NCBI GenBank assembly: GCA_035292505.1 | Contig: DATDQA010000317.1 | Coordinates: 1 to 49,798, forward strand | Direction: 5' to 3' | Source of the DNA: DATDQA01 sp035292505 | GTDB taxonomy: Bacteria > Bacteroidota > Bacteroidia > Chitinophagales > Saprospiraceae | Length of the DNA: 49,798 bases | Shown here: piece after piece, positions 1-8,440 of the stretch | How positions within the stretch are numbered: the first letter of the stretch is position 1 | Layout: each line of letters opens with the position of its first letter | Position numbers and translations under genes: made by a program | Notes under the pieces: generated by a model | Database searches by the model: none | What the model saw: the letters and a program-made list of their open reading frames with translations, nothing else | What the model was told of the DNA's origin: nothing

Positions 1-174
1 CTAACCGTGAACAAAGTTTAAATCTGTCAATCTTGGGCCTAGCTTCTCCGTCTAGGAAAGGAAACTATGTGCCCAGTATAGACAAAAGCCAAAAAAAACA
101 AAAAAAATCGCTCAAACGCTTGGAATGCAACATAAGAGGCAAGTCTCGATTTGATTGCACCGAGCAGAGTTGAT

Positions 175-633
175 TTAACCGACTTCACTATCCCAGTCTT
201 TACAATCGCACCATTCCTCCCCGAAAGGGCACTGTTTCGGTTCATAACTACAAAACTCGACACCTATGTTTCCACGGGTCATCACGAACGTTGGTTCACA
301 CATCCGTGTCAGCAGAAGAGGATACAGTACACGACCGGACACGTGTTTCGGGACTACAGGTGTGAAATTGTATGCCGCCCATAGCCTGCACAAGGCAGAT
401 ACTATTCCGTTGAGCTCGGCATCGGTCATTCGATCCTCAGACGGAAATTGCTCCGGCTTGAAACCAAAATGATAATACATATCCTGTCTGGCAGGCGGTT
501 TTTCGTCTCGCCATTGCTCCATCTCCGCTGTACCGCGTTCGAAGTCCAGGTTTTCTGTCACTTGCTCAGATTCAGATGACATCAAGGTCTGTTGTTCTAT
601 TACCTCCCATTCATCCTGGGAAGTCAAGAGCAA
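175..633 (-). CDS. Conserved hypothetical protein, Cys-rich C terminus
   Basis: This 152-residue protein matches no named family that I can place. The second half is the conserved-looking part. It has an FxPEQFPSEDRMTDAEL stretch, a helical segment around LCRLWAAYNF, and a C-terminal strand pair ending in a Cys cluster (FCSY, QCPFG, WCDC, KDW) that could bind a metal (inference). I recall similar short proteins in other Bacteroidota but cannot name a function. The first 35 residues are low in complexity and acidic, and the true start could be the internal MSSESEQ Met. It is transcribed divergently from the neighbour at 764, with 130 bases between them. No signal peptide is visible, so it is probably cytoplasmic. 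Confidence 0.6.
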   Translation of the reverse strand: MLLTSQDEWEVIEQQTLMSSESEQVTENLDFERGTAEMEQWRDEKPPARQDMYYHFGFKPEQFPSEDRMTDAELNGIVSALCRLWAAYNFTPVVPKHVSGRVLYPLLLTRMCEPTFVMTRGNIGVEFCSYEPKQCPFGEEWCDCKDWDSEVG

Positions 634-763
634 ACGAAAATTGTCTTTAAGTGTAAATCGATTTTATCGGCATGCTTTGAAAGCTGGTATGCTATTGCAT
701 AGGATTTTGTTTTCGATCTTTGAATGAATGATTTAGTCTAGAAAGGTATTCCTGATTTGCGGT

Positions 764-2761
764 ATGGAAAACAGCAAACCGCCTTGGTTCGATAGTGCGT
801 TGGATCAGCATCTGACGAGGGCATATACTGCGCTCGGCCTGACAAAAAAAGAGGTATATGGCTGCCAGATTAACGGGATGAATTCTTTAGGTGATCTTCT
901 TTCCTATTATCAGAAGCATCGAACCTTTCTGAATTTACGACATATCAGTCCTGGTTTTAATCTAACATTGATTGACGCATGCAAACGATTTGTTTCAGAT
1001 GATGGATCAATAAAATATGAGAGTTTTGATTTCAATCAATTGGATATGGAGAGCATTTGGAAACGAAAGAGATTCCTGGACAAGGCAGCCGCCACTGAAG
1101 TGAATGAAGAATTTCTCCGGTTAGTGCTAGCTAAGTTATCGCCCCAACTTTCTACACGTGCACAAAACGTGATAGACAGAATGAAAACAACAGAGGGTAG
1201 CGGTCTTGTTGAGGCTTTTCATCATCTATGCACAAGGTATCCTGATTTTACCATGTTTTACTATTGCGGTCGAAAGACTTCGCAGGAAATTGTGAGATTC
1301 TGTGATGCTGTCGTAGGACGGGTGGGGGTCAATGCTGAAGATATCGAATTCGAGCAAATCGGTTTTCAAATTGGAAAATTTCTGCGGAAAGGAACTGATG
1401 AGATCACACAGTATCTTATTCGACAACAGACTGAATATAACAATCACGCTTTTCCCATTGTAAATTTTATCGCATTTCTTTTTCAAAACAATTTTCTAAT
1501 CGATGTACGTGAGGCGTTGCTGCTAAAGTATCGCTATCCAATCTTCTTACAGGTAAACTTTGAAACTTATGAGCAACTTGGGCAGAGGCTTGGGATTACG
1601 AGAGAACGTGTAAGGCAACTCTGTTTACCACAACGACTCATCGCATCTTTTTGGCACAGGATCGGGGCAGTGATCAATTTTCTCGGCCCAAATCGGATAG
1701 ATATCAATATGTATGGCCTCGACAAAGAAAGGCCGATTCTTATCATTGACGAGCATGTCGCTGGGCTGATCAATAAACAATCCGGAACTGACTTTACACC
1801 TTCATTTCTGACAAAATTGTTCTCATTGGCTATTCCCGCGAGTGCTTGTTTTTTCTGCAATAATGAGACAGGAGAATATAGGTATATCATGCGCAATGAT
1901 GCATTGTTACGATTCGACTGGCATACATGGTTGGTTGAGCTAAAGAACCGGATCCGTCTTTTGAGAAATGAAGATCTGGTCATTGACCTGCATCACGAAA
2001 TTTTGCTCTACACAAATATTGATGTGAAGGAAGTATGTCATTTGCTTTTGCTGAATGAATTCAATATTGCTGTCGATGATACAGGTGTCTTTACCGTTCC
2101 AAAACCCGAACCGAAATATCAGCATGACAAGCTCTACCACATTTTGAAGGATGCAGATACCGAATTGCATGTAAATGAGATCTATCGGCGTAGCCAGATT
2201 GTATTTCCGGAGGAGTTTCAGGATGTGAAAACCATACGTGGCAAGCTGACCCATCACAAGAATCTGTTTATGCTTTGTGGAACCAGTACGTATGGTTTAA
2301 GAGAATGGGAAGATCGACAGCATATCAAAGAGGGTACAATCAAGAAACTCATCATTGACTTCCTTGAGATATCTGAAGAACCAGAACATTTGTACTCCAT
2401 CGCGCGGCATGTATTGAGATTTCGACAGACTACAATGCAGAGTATTGCCGGGATAATTGATAGAGACAACTCAGGATTGTTGATCAATCTTATGAATGGT
2501 TTTATTGGGCTAAAAGCAAAAGAAAATGGATATCGTCCTGAAAGATACAGACGTATACCAGGTCAAATGTCAGACTATATTGAGAGAAGATACATCAATC
2601 GACAGACATCAAGTGTGAATATGCAGTTGCTTGTCCAGGCAATTGGTCGTGATTTTGGCCTCAAGCCGATTCAGGTTGAATATATCATAGATAAAAATGT
2701 CCAAAAAGGAAAATGGTACATTGAAGATGAAGTATTGTTTATAAACAAATCTCCCACATAG
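764..2761 (+). CDS. Composite DNA-binding protein with RpoA-CTD-like, sigma-70 region 4-like and HARE-HTH-like domains
   Basis: This 665-residue protein looks assembled from folds that RNA polymerase uses to touch DNA. Residues about 36-77 (INGMNSLGDLLSYY then LRHISPG) resemble the helix-hairpin-helix of the alpha subunit C-terminal domain. A second similar segment lies near 159-183 (CGRKTSQEI). Residues about 266-287 (YEQLGQRLGITRERVRQL) are a textbook sigma-70 region 4 helix-turn-helix. Residues about 455-515 (LHVNEIYRRS, then IRGKLTHHKNLFMLCG, then YGLREW) match the HARE-HTH fold, related to the polymerase delta subunit. No nuclease, ATPase or membrane segment is visible. The gene stands alone, just before the SRAP relic and the phosphate block, in AT-rich sequence. 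It is probably a transcription or chromosome-associated factor. The domain calls are motif-based; the function is unknown. Confidence 0.72.
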   Translation: MENSKPPWFDSALDQHLTRAYTALGLTKKEVYGCQINGMNSLGDLLSYYQKHRTFLNLRHISPGFNLTLIDACKRFVSDDGSIKYESFDFNQLDMESIWKRKRFLDKAAATEVNEEFLRLVLAKLSPQLSTRAQNVIDRMKTTEGSGLVEAFHHLCTRYPDFTMFYYCGRKTSQEIVRFCDAVVGRVGVNAEDIEFEQIGFQIGKFLRKGTDEITQYLIRQQTEYNNHAFPIVNFIAFLFQNNFLIDVREALLLKYRYPIFLQVNFETYEQLGQRLGITRERVRQLCLPQRLIASFWHRIGAVINFLGPNRIDINMYGLDKERPILIIDEHVAGLINKQSGTDFTPSFLTKLFSLAIPASACFFCNNETGEYRYIMRNDALLRFDWHTWLVELKNRIRLLRNEDLVIDLHHEILLYTNIDVKEVCHLLLLNEFNIAVDDTGVFTVPKPEPKYQHDKLYHILKDADTELHVNEIYRRSQIVFPEEFQDVKTIRGKLTHHKNLFMLCGTSTYGLREWEDRQHIKEGTIKKLIIDFLEISEEPEHLYSIARHVLRFRQTTMQSIAGIIDRDNSGLLINLMNGFIGLKAKENGYRPERYRRIPGQMSDYIERRYINRQTSSVNMQLLVQAIGRDFGLKPIQVEYIIDKNVQKGKWYIEDEVLFINKSPT

Positions 2762-2789
2762 AATCCTTGGTGGATGTTGAAGCGAACAC

Positions 2790-2810
2790 ACAATTGACAA
2801 TTGAAAATCA
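2790..2810. repeat. Heptad stutter tract, ACAATTG word
   Basis: Three consecutive 7-bp words are present, two exact copies of ACAATTG and one diverged. The same word family recurs between the tRNA genes (11236-11256, 11451-11471, 11691-11718). It lies just past the end of the upstream gene and beside the SRAP relic. Confidence 0.6.
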
Positions 2811-2826
2811 GGAATTTAAAATCCAA

Positions 2827-2952
2827 TCACCACTTCCCACCTCTCTTGTCAAAACGATCCTGTTTCACATCAATCGACTTGAGTTTGTATGCGCGTTCTT
2901 CTTTGTCACGCAGGGATGCGCCAGGTGGTTCCCACATGTTGATCATAGAAAT
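2827..2952 (-). pseudogene. C-terminal relic of an SRAP (YedK/HMCES-like) gene
   Basis: On the minus strand this segment encodes a peptide ending EERAYKLKSIDVKQDRFD then KRGGKW and a stop. The intact SRAP-fold gene at 9437-10183 ends EREHKLKAIDIRQDRFD then RKGGKW. The two agree over roughly the last 38 residues, including the stop position. Upstream of that (beyond about 2952) the reading frame no longer resembles an SRAP protein, so only the C-terminal sixth survives. The nucleotide sequences have diverged visibly, so this is an old duplication or a decayed paralogue and not a recent copy. It marks one edge of the phosphate-uptake block. Confidence 0.7.
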
Positions 2953-3071
2953 AAATTGATGATTGAGGACATCTTTATGACATGAACGAGGAGATGCAGG
3001 GAGTTTTCTGAACAGACATTTGATTGATGGAAAAGATGCTTTCTTTGCATCAGGTAATAAAATCAAATGTC

Positions 3072-4370
3072 ATGAGACTAAAATTTATTTATTTGGGAGT
3101 AATGGCGCTATTCCTCATCACAAAATCACAAGCGCAAGACACTCCCTGGGACACACTATCCAAAAGCGTGACCAAAATTCAGTCGGATCTTGCTGCACTG
3201 AAGAAATTAAAAATCTCCGGCTACATTCAGGCACAGGCACAGATTGCAGATTCAAGCGGAATCGCATCCTTTGCGGGAGGAAATTTTAATACCAACACTG
3301 ACAATCGTTTTATGGTGAGGAGAGGCAGATTAAAATTTACTTACGATAATAAAATGTCGCAATATGTTCTTCAGATTGATGTCACCGAAAAAGGGATAGG
3401 TATTAAAGATGCTTACGTCCGTTTTACTGAACCATGGGCAAAAGCCTTCCAGGCAACAATAGGAGTTTTTGATCGTCCGTTTGGGTTTGAAATTGGCTAT
3501 TCATCTGGCAATCGCGAGACTCCTGAACGTGGAAGAATGTCGCAAACGATTTTCCCGGGAGAAAGAGAACTCGGAGCAATGCTCACTTTTCAAATGCCGA
3601 CGAAATCTAAACTTCATTTTCTGAAAATTGACGGTGGAATGTTTAACGGAGGCGGGCCGACCGCAAGTGATTTTGATTCTCAGAAAGATTTCATCGGTAG
3701 AATACATGCTGATAAATCCCTGAAGGAAAGTAAAATTAAGCTAGAAATGGGGGTTTCCTATTATTACGGTGGTTGGAGACAGGGAACAAGTAATGTATAT
3801 TCTGTATCTGCTGATGCTCTTGGCTTGTCAGCATTCCTTCAGGATAAAGACACAACCAACTATGGTGCAATTTCCAATCGTACCTACACAGGCGGTGATT
3901 TACAATTATCCATAAAATCGAAAATTGGCACAACTACCCTGCGCGGAGAATACATCACGGGCGAACAACCGGGCACTTCTTCGACAACTGCAAGCCCATC
4001 CAGCCAGCCCACAACCGATACATACAGAAGGAACTTCAATGGGGCATACTTCTATTTTATTCAGGATATCATGAAAACGAAACATCAATTTGTTCTGAAA
4101 TACGACTGGTATGACCCCAATACAGATATTTCAGATGATGACATTGGAAAATCCATAACCGCCCCATCGGGCAAATCGTTTTCCACGACAAACAAGCAGG
4201 ATATTGCTTACTCAACTCTCGGTATCGGCTGGACCTATCACTGGGATGAAAATGTAAAGATTGTTGCGTATTATGACCTGGTGGTGAACGAAAAAAGCAA
4301 GAATCTTGCGGGTTATAGCAAAGATTTAAAAGACAATGTTTTCACACTGAGAGTACAGTATAAATATTAA
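3072..4370 (+). CDS. Phosphate-selective porin O/P-like outer membrane protein
   Basis: This is a predicted 432-residue outer-membrane beta-barrel. The start chosen gives a clean signal peptide (MRLKFIYLGVMALFLITKS then AQAQ-type cleavage); an in-frame ATG at 3024 would add 16 unneeded residues. After a short coiled N-terminal segment (TLSKSVTKIQSDLAALKKLK) come ISGYIQAQAQ, RFMVRRGRLKF and many alternating amphipathic strands, closing with the barrel-end signature FTLRVQYKY with a C-terminal aromatic. These are features of the OprO/OprP porin family (Porin_O_P), which passes phosphate or polyphosphate. Its position directly before the Pst genes supports a role in phosphate entry through the outer membrane (inference). 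A Pho-box-like array follows the gene, so it may have its own promoter. Confidence 0.85.
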   Translation: MRLKFIYLGVMALFLITKSQAQDTPWDTLSKSVTKIQSDLAALKKLKISGYIQAQAQIADSSGIASFAGGNFNTNTDNRFMVRRGRLKFTYDNKMSQYVLQIDVTEKGIGIKDAYVRFTEPWAKAFQATIGVFDRPFGFEIGYSSGNRETPERGRMSQTIFPGERELGAMLTFQMPTKSKLHFLKIDGGMFNGGGPTASDFDSQKDFIGRIHADKSLKESKIKLEMGVSYYYGGWRQGTSNVYSVSADALGLSAFLQDKDTTNYGAISNRTYTGGDLQLSIKSKIGTTTLRGEYITGEQPGTSSTTASPSSQPTTDTYRRNFNGAYFYFIQDIMKTKHQFVLKYDWYDPNTDISDDDIGKSITAPSGKSFSTTNKQDIAYSTLGIGWTYHWDENVKIVAYYDLVVNEKSKNLAGYSKDLKDNVFTLRVQYKY

Positions 4371-4388
4371 CATTGATTTGATCTTAAC

Positions 4389-4466
4389 TTAATCTACACT
4401 TAACATAATGATAAAACAAAGTTAACATTAGGTCAACACCCTCTTAACACACATTCGTTTATTTTG
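4389..4466 (+). promoter_or_regulatory. Pho-box-like array phased at 11 bp, with a possible -7 box
   Basis: TTAACA-like hexamers begin at 4389 (TTAATC), 4400 (TTAACA), 4411 (ATAAAA, weak), 4422 (TTAACA), 4433 (TCAACA) and 4444 (TTAACA). Every start is exactly 11 bp after the previous one. Eleven-bp-spaced TTAACA-type repeats are the known binding pattern of PhoP/PhoB-class winged-helix regulators. The array ends just before TTATTTTG (4459-4466), one base off the Bacteroidota -7 consensus TAnnTTTG. It lies 35 bases upstream of the winged-helix gene and probably drives it together with the pst operon. Confidence 0.7.
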
Positions 4467-4501
4467 CAGATTAAAGTCTCTGTAAAACAAGCACGTGCAA
4501 A

Positions 4502-4774
4502 ATGAAACTTATCATTGATAAAGAAAAACATCTTGTCATTAAAAACAACGAAGAATTCTCATTGCCTAAAAAGGAGTTTATGATTCTGGATTTGCTCTGT
4601 TCTGTTCCAGGTAATGTCTATTCCCGTAAAGCGATATATGATAAGGTGTGGCGACGCAAATCCAAATCAAACGAGCGTACAGTGGATGTTCATATTTTTA
4701 ATCTCAGAAAGAAATTTGGAAGTGAAGTCATAAGAACAATAAAAGGTGTAGGATATAAATGCACCTGCGAATAA
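4502..4774 (+). CDS. Receiver-less OmpR/PhoB-type winged-helix DNA-binding protein
   Basis: This 90-residue protein consists of the effector domain of an OmpR/PhoB-family response regulator and nothing else. It has the N-terminal strands (LIIDKEKHLVIKN), EFSLPKKEFMILDLLC, the transactivation loop and recognition helix (SRKAIYDKVW, then SNERTVDVHIFNLRKKF), and the wing (IRTIKGVGYKC). The phosphoacceptor receiver domain is absent. The preceding sequence is the Pho-box array and offers no reading frame for one. It sits 28 bases before pstS and is very probably the local phosphate regulator or a modulator of one. How it senses phosphate without a receiver is not visible; it may compete or dimerise with a full-length PhoB elsewhere (inference). 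Confidence 0.85.
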   Translation: MKLIIDKEKHLVIKNNEEFSLPKKEFMILDLLCSVPGNVYSRKAIYDKVWRRKSKSNERTVDVHIFNLRKKFGSEVIRTIKGVGYKCTCE

Positions 4775-4802
4775 AATAATAGAAATATAATAATTGCTAA
4801 AC

Positions 4803-5795
4803 ATGAAATCAAAAGTGTTCATTTCAATAATCATTTCCGCAGCCATTTTCATAATGTCCTGCGGAAAGAAAACAAGCGAAGACGGGAACAACAACAATGC
4901 TGACAGCACGCAGCTAAAGGGCTCCGTAAACATTGATGGTTCGAGCACCGTATATCCGATTACTGAGGCCGTTGCAGAGGAATTCAGGAAAGTTCAACCC
5001 GATGTAAAAGTCACGGTGGCGCTTTCAGGAACAGGTGGCGGGTTCAAAAAGTTTGGTCGCGGAGAAACGGATATAAACGATGCATCCCGGCCTATCAAAG
5101 AGGCGGAGGATGATTTGGCAACAGCACACAATGTGAGTTATGTAGGACTGATGGTGTGTTATGATGGAATGGCTGTAGTGGTAAATCCCAAGAATGACTG
5201 GTGCGACGATATGACTGTTGCTGAACTTAAAATTCTTTGGGCTCCTGAAGCACAAGGAAAAATCAAAAAGTGGAATCAGATCCGCAAAGAATGGCCTAAT
5301 GAAGAAATTCACCTTTACGGTGCAGGGGTTGAAAGTGGTACTTACGATTACTTCACAGAAGTAATAACGGGGACAAGTCATTCCAGCCGCGGAGATTATA
5401 CTGCGAGTGAGGATGACAATGTGCTTGTGCAGGGCATCGCTTCCGATAAATATGCGTTGGGATTTTTCGGTCTTGCATACTACGAAGAAAATATGGACAA
5501 GTTAAAAGTGATAGGAATTGATGACGGAAAAGATGAGAATGGAGCAGGACCCATTCTTCCTACCCTTGAAACAGTAAAGAATAAATCCTACGCTCCTCTT
5601 GGTCGTCCGCTTTTCATTTATGTGAACAGCACGGCGGGAAAGAGAAAGGAAGTCCAGGAGTTTGTACGGTTCTATCTTGAAAATACGAGCACACTTTCGA
5701 AAGAAGTCGGTTATATTCCAATGAGTGATGCTGAAACGGCAGCAGAAAAAGCAAAATGGGAAGATTTCATTAAGTCCCTCGCAGGCGTGCAGTAG
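4803..5795 (+). CDS. pstS: Phosphate ABC transporter substrate-binding lipoprotein PstS
   Basis: This 330-residue lipoprotein captures phosphate for the PstCAB permease. The start at ATG 4803 gives a lipoprotein signal (MKSKVFISIIISAAIFIMSC) with the lipobox Cys at residue 20; a TTG at 4794 would add three residues. The mature part opens with VNIDGSSTVYPITEAVAEEF, the first phosphate-binding loop of PstS. Next come SGTGGGFKKFGRGETDINDASRPI and GAGVESGTYDYF, both typical phosphate-contact segments. The length fits single-domain bacterial PstS proteins. The permease genes follow after 69 bases, so this is the start of the transport part of the operon. Confidence 0.93.
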   Translation: MKSKVFISIIISAAIFIMSCGKKTSEDGNNNNADSTQLKGSVNIDGSSTVYPITEAVAEEFRKVQPDVKVTVALSGTGGGFKKFGRGETDINDASRPIKEAEDDLATAHNVSYVGLMVCYDGMAVVVNPKNDWCDDMTVAELKILWAPEAQGKIKKWNQIRKEWPNEEIHLYGAGVESGTYDYFTEVITGTSHSSRGDYTASEDDNVLVQGIASDKYALGFFGLAYYEENMDKLKVIGIDDGKDENGAGPILPTLETVKNKSYAPLGRPLFIYVNSTAGKRKEVQEFVRFYLENTSTLSKEVGYIPMSDAETAAEKAKWEDFIKSLAGVQ

Positions 5796-5864
5796 TTCTT
5801 TTCATTGCAGTGCTTATTTGGTTAACCGTGCAGTGGAACATTCGGGATTAGGTGTTTTTAGGAA

Positions 5865-6740
5865 ATGAGAGTTAAAGAAAAAATAATAGAGGGAATTTTA
5901 ATGCTTTGTGCAGCCGTAAGCATACTCACAACGCTTGGAATTCTCTGGGTACTGATTTCAGAATCCTCCATGTTTTTTGCCAGAGTTCCCCTTAGCGAAT
6001 TTCTTTTTGATACACAGTGGACTCCCCTTTTTGCTGATAAGCATTTCGGGATATTGCCTCTGGTAACCGGAACATTGCTCACTTCCTTCATCGCGGTTTT
6101 TGTGGCCTTGCCCATCGGTTTGTCCATTGCAATTTATCTGAATGAATATGCTCCAAGAAGTTTTCGCAAAACAATTAAGCCTATTCTCGAAATTCTTGCG
6201 GCAATTCCAACAGTGGTTTACGGTTACTTTGCCCTCATGGTAATTACACCTGCTCTGCAAAACATATTTCCTGATATGGCTGGTTTCAATGCGCTATCAC
6301 CAGGAATCGTGATGGGCATAATGATTATACCTATGATTTCATCCCTTAGTGAGGATGCGCTGTACGCAGTACCTAAATCACTTCGCGAAGCATCGTATGG
6401 AATGGGCGCAACCCGTTTGCAGACTTCATTCAAAGTACTTGTCCCAGCTGCTTCGTCAGGAATTATTGTATCTATCATTCTCGCTATTTCGCGAGCGGTG
6501 GGTGAAACAATGATTGTGGCAATTGCAGCAGGACAACAGCCCCGTCTCACATTTAATCCCTTTGTACCTGTTGAAACTATCACTACGTACATTGTGCAGG
6601 TGAGTTTAGGCGATGTAGTACAGGGTTCGCTGGAGTATCAAACAATTTTCGCAGCAGGAGTTGCGCTTTTTTTACTTACATTTTTACTGAACAATATTAG
6701 TTATTTCATCAAGAAGAAGTTTCAGGAAAAATATGAATAA
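5865..6740 (+). CDS. pstC: Phosphate ABC transporter permease PstC
   Basis: This 291-residue inner-membrane permease subunit pairs with PstA to form the phosphate channel. About six hydrophobic segments are visible. The permease-ATPase contact loop reads EASYGMGATRLQTSF, the EAA motif of binding-protein-dependent permeases. A conserved AISRAVGETMIVAIAAG segment, typical of PstC, follows it. The gene overlaps pstA by 8 bases, suggesting translational coupling. Confidence 0.93.
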   Translation: MRVKEKIIEGILMLCAAVSILTTLGILWVLISESSMFFARVPLSEFLFDTQWTPLFADKHFGILPLVTGTLLTSFIAVFVALPIGLSIAIYLNEYAPRSFRKTIKPILEILAAIPTVVYGYFALMVITPALQNIFPDMAGFNALSPGIVMGIMIIPMISSLSEDALYAVPKSLREASYGMGATRLQTSFKVLVPAASSGIIVSIILAISRAVGETMIVAIAAGQQPRLTFNPFVPVETITTYIVQVSLGDVVQGSLEYQTIFAAGVALFLLTFLLNNISYFIKKKFQEKYE

Positions 6741-7593
6741 ACGCATTGACATAAATCGAGTAAAAGATATCGCGTTCAAGTACTTCGGTATATGCTGTAC
6801 GTTATTCGGATTAATCATGCTCGCTGTTTTTCTTCTCAGTGTTTTGAAAGAAGGACTTCCGCGTTTGAACTGGCAATTTTTCTCTTCATTTCCGTCGAGA
6901 AAACCTGAAGAAGCAGGAATTCTGATTTGCCTTCTTGGCACTATCTGGATAATGGTTCTTACAGCCTTTATCGCTGTTCCCCTTGGTGTTGCATCAGGAA
7001 TTTATCTGGAAGAATACGGAAAGAAAAGTAAATTCGCCTCATTCATAGAAATTAACATTACTAACCTCGCGGGCGTTCCATCCATCATTTACGGTTTACT
7101 CGCACTGGAAATATTTGTGCGAATTCTTGGACTGGGAAAAAGCTTGCTTGCGGGAAGTTTAACATTATCACTTCTTATTCTTCCTATTATCATTGTTGCT
7201 ACACGCGAAGCCGTAAAAGCAGTTCCTGGTTCAATCCGCGATGCATCTTATGCGCTCGGTGCCACCAAGTGGGAAACGGTTTGGTTTCAGATCTTACCTG
7301 CTTCTTCCGGAGGAATAATTACTGGGGTGATTCTCGCGATTTCCAGAGCCATTGGCGAAACAGCGCCTCTCATCGTAATCGGTGCAATGCTCTACATCAC
7401 CACCGTTCCAACAAGTCCGATGGATGATTTTTCTGTGTTGCCGATCCAAATTTTCAATTGGCTTTCTCGCCCACAAAAAGGATTTATCATAAATGCAACA
7501 GCGGCGATTATTGTTTTGCTCGCAATCACTTTTATTATGAATGGAATTGCAATCCATCTTCGTAACCGATGGCAGAGAAAAGTAAAATGGTAA
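6733..7593 (+). CDS. pstA: Phosphate ABC transporter permease PstA
   Basis: This 286-residue inner-membrane subunit is the partner of PstC. It has six hydrophobic segments, IPLGV-type starts (AVPLGVASGIYLEEYG), NLAGVPSIIYG and the EAA loop DASYALGATKWETVW, then AISRAIGETAPLIVIGAM, which is diagnostic of PstA. It overlaps pstC at its start and is followed after 7 bases by pstB. Local base composition is AT-rich: one 60-base line inside it (7141-7200) counts to 35% GC, against about 45-50% in lines counted further right. Confidence 0.93.
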   Translation: MNKRIDINRVKDIAFKYFGICCTLFGLIMLAVFLLSVLKEGLPRLNWQFFSSFPSRKPEEAGILICLLGTIWIMVLTAFIAVPLGVASGIYLEEYGKKSKFASFIEINITNLAGVPSIIYGLLALEIFVRILGLGKSLLAGSLTLSLLILPIIIVATREAVKAVPGSIRDASYALGATKWETVWFQILPASSGGIITGVILAISRAIGETAPLIVIGAMLYITTVPTSPMDDFSVLPIQIFNWLSRPQKGFIINATAAIIVLLAITFIMNGIAIHLRNRWQRKVKW

Positions 7594-7600
7594 ACGAATA

Positions 7601-8359
7601 ATGGAGATGGAAAAATTAAAGACAGAAAATGTGAATGTTTACTATGGCAGTAATCACGTTATCAAGAATGTGAGTTTATCTATCCAACACAATACAGTAA
7701 CCGCCTTCATAGGTCCTTCGGGCTGCGGAAAATCAACGTTCCTTCGGCTCATCAACCGTATGAACGATTACATTGAAGGATTTCGCAAAACGGGAGACAT
7801 ATTGATTGACGGAGAAGATATTTACGACAGGAAAGTGAGGGTGGAGGAATTGAGGAAAAAAGTCGGAATGGTTTTTCAGAAGCCCAATCCTTTTCCGAAA
7901 ACGATTTATGAAAATGTAATCTACGGATTAAGAATTCAGGGGATAAATAGAAAATCCATTCTCGATGAAGTTGTAGAACGCTCGCTCAAACGAGCAGCAT
8001 TATGGGACGAAGTAAAAGATAATTTAGACAAATCCGCACTCGAGCTTTCAGGTGGACAGCAGCAAAGAGTTTGCATTGCGCGTGCGTTGGCGGTTGAGCC
8101 TTCCATCATTTTGATGGACGAACCCGCTTCTGCACTGGATCCCATTTCCACTGCTAAAATCGAAGGGCTCATTTATGAATTAAAAAAACTATACACCATT
8201 ATCATTGTAACGCACAACATGCAACAGGCGGGACGTGTGAGTGACAATACTGCGTTCTTTTACCTTGGGGAATTGATTGAATACAACGAAACAACTACAA
8301 TTTTTACAAACCCCAAAGCTACACTTACGCAAAATTATATCACTGGAAGATTCGGTTAA
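7601..8359 (+). CDS. pstB: Phosphate ABC transporter ATP-binding protein PstB
   Basis: This 252-residue ATPase energises phosphate import. The Walker A motif is GPSGCGKST, the Q-loop is VFQKPNPFPKTIYENV (the PNPFP sequence is characteristic of PstB), the ABC signature is LSGGQQQRVCIARAL, the Walker B is IILMDEPASALDP, and the H-loop is THNMQQAGRVSD. All catalytic elements are intact and the length is normal for PstB. It sits 7 bases after pstA; an 81-base gap separates it from phoU. Confidence 0.95.
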   Translation: MEMEKLKTENVNVYYGSNHVIKNVSLSIQHNTVTAFIGPSGCGKSTFLRLINRMNDYIEGFRKTGDILIDGEDIYDRKVRVEELRKKVGMVFQKPNPFPKTIYENVIYGLRIQGINRKSILDEVVERSLKRAALWDEVKDNLDKSALELSGGQQQRVCIARALAVEPSIILMDEPASALDPISTAKIEGLIYELKKLYTIIIVTHNMQQAGRVSDNTAFFYLGELIEYNETTTIFTNPKATLTQNYITGRFG

Positions 8360-8440
8360 TTTCAATAAATTGCATCATAGACAAGAGTGCAAGGCAATTG
8401 TTAGAATCAAATACAAAGGACTCATTTTAAAAGATATATC

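Noticed and set aside
2827..3066. 79-residue minus-strand frame as an intact small gene
   Set aside because: Only its last ~42 residues resemble SRAP; the upstream part is unrelated, so it is best described as a relic.
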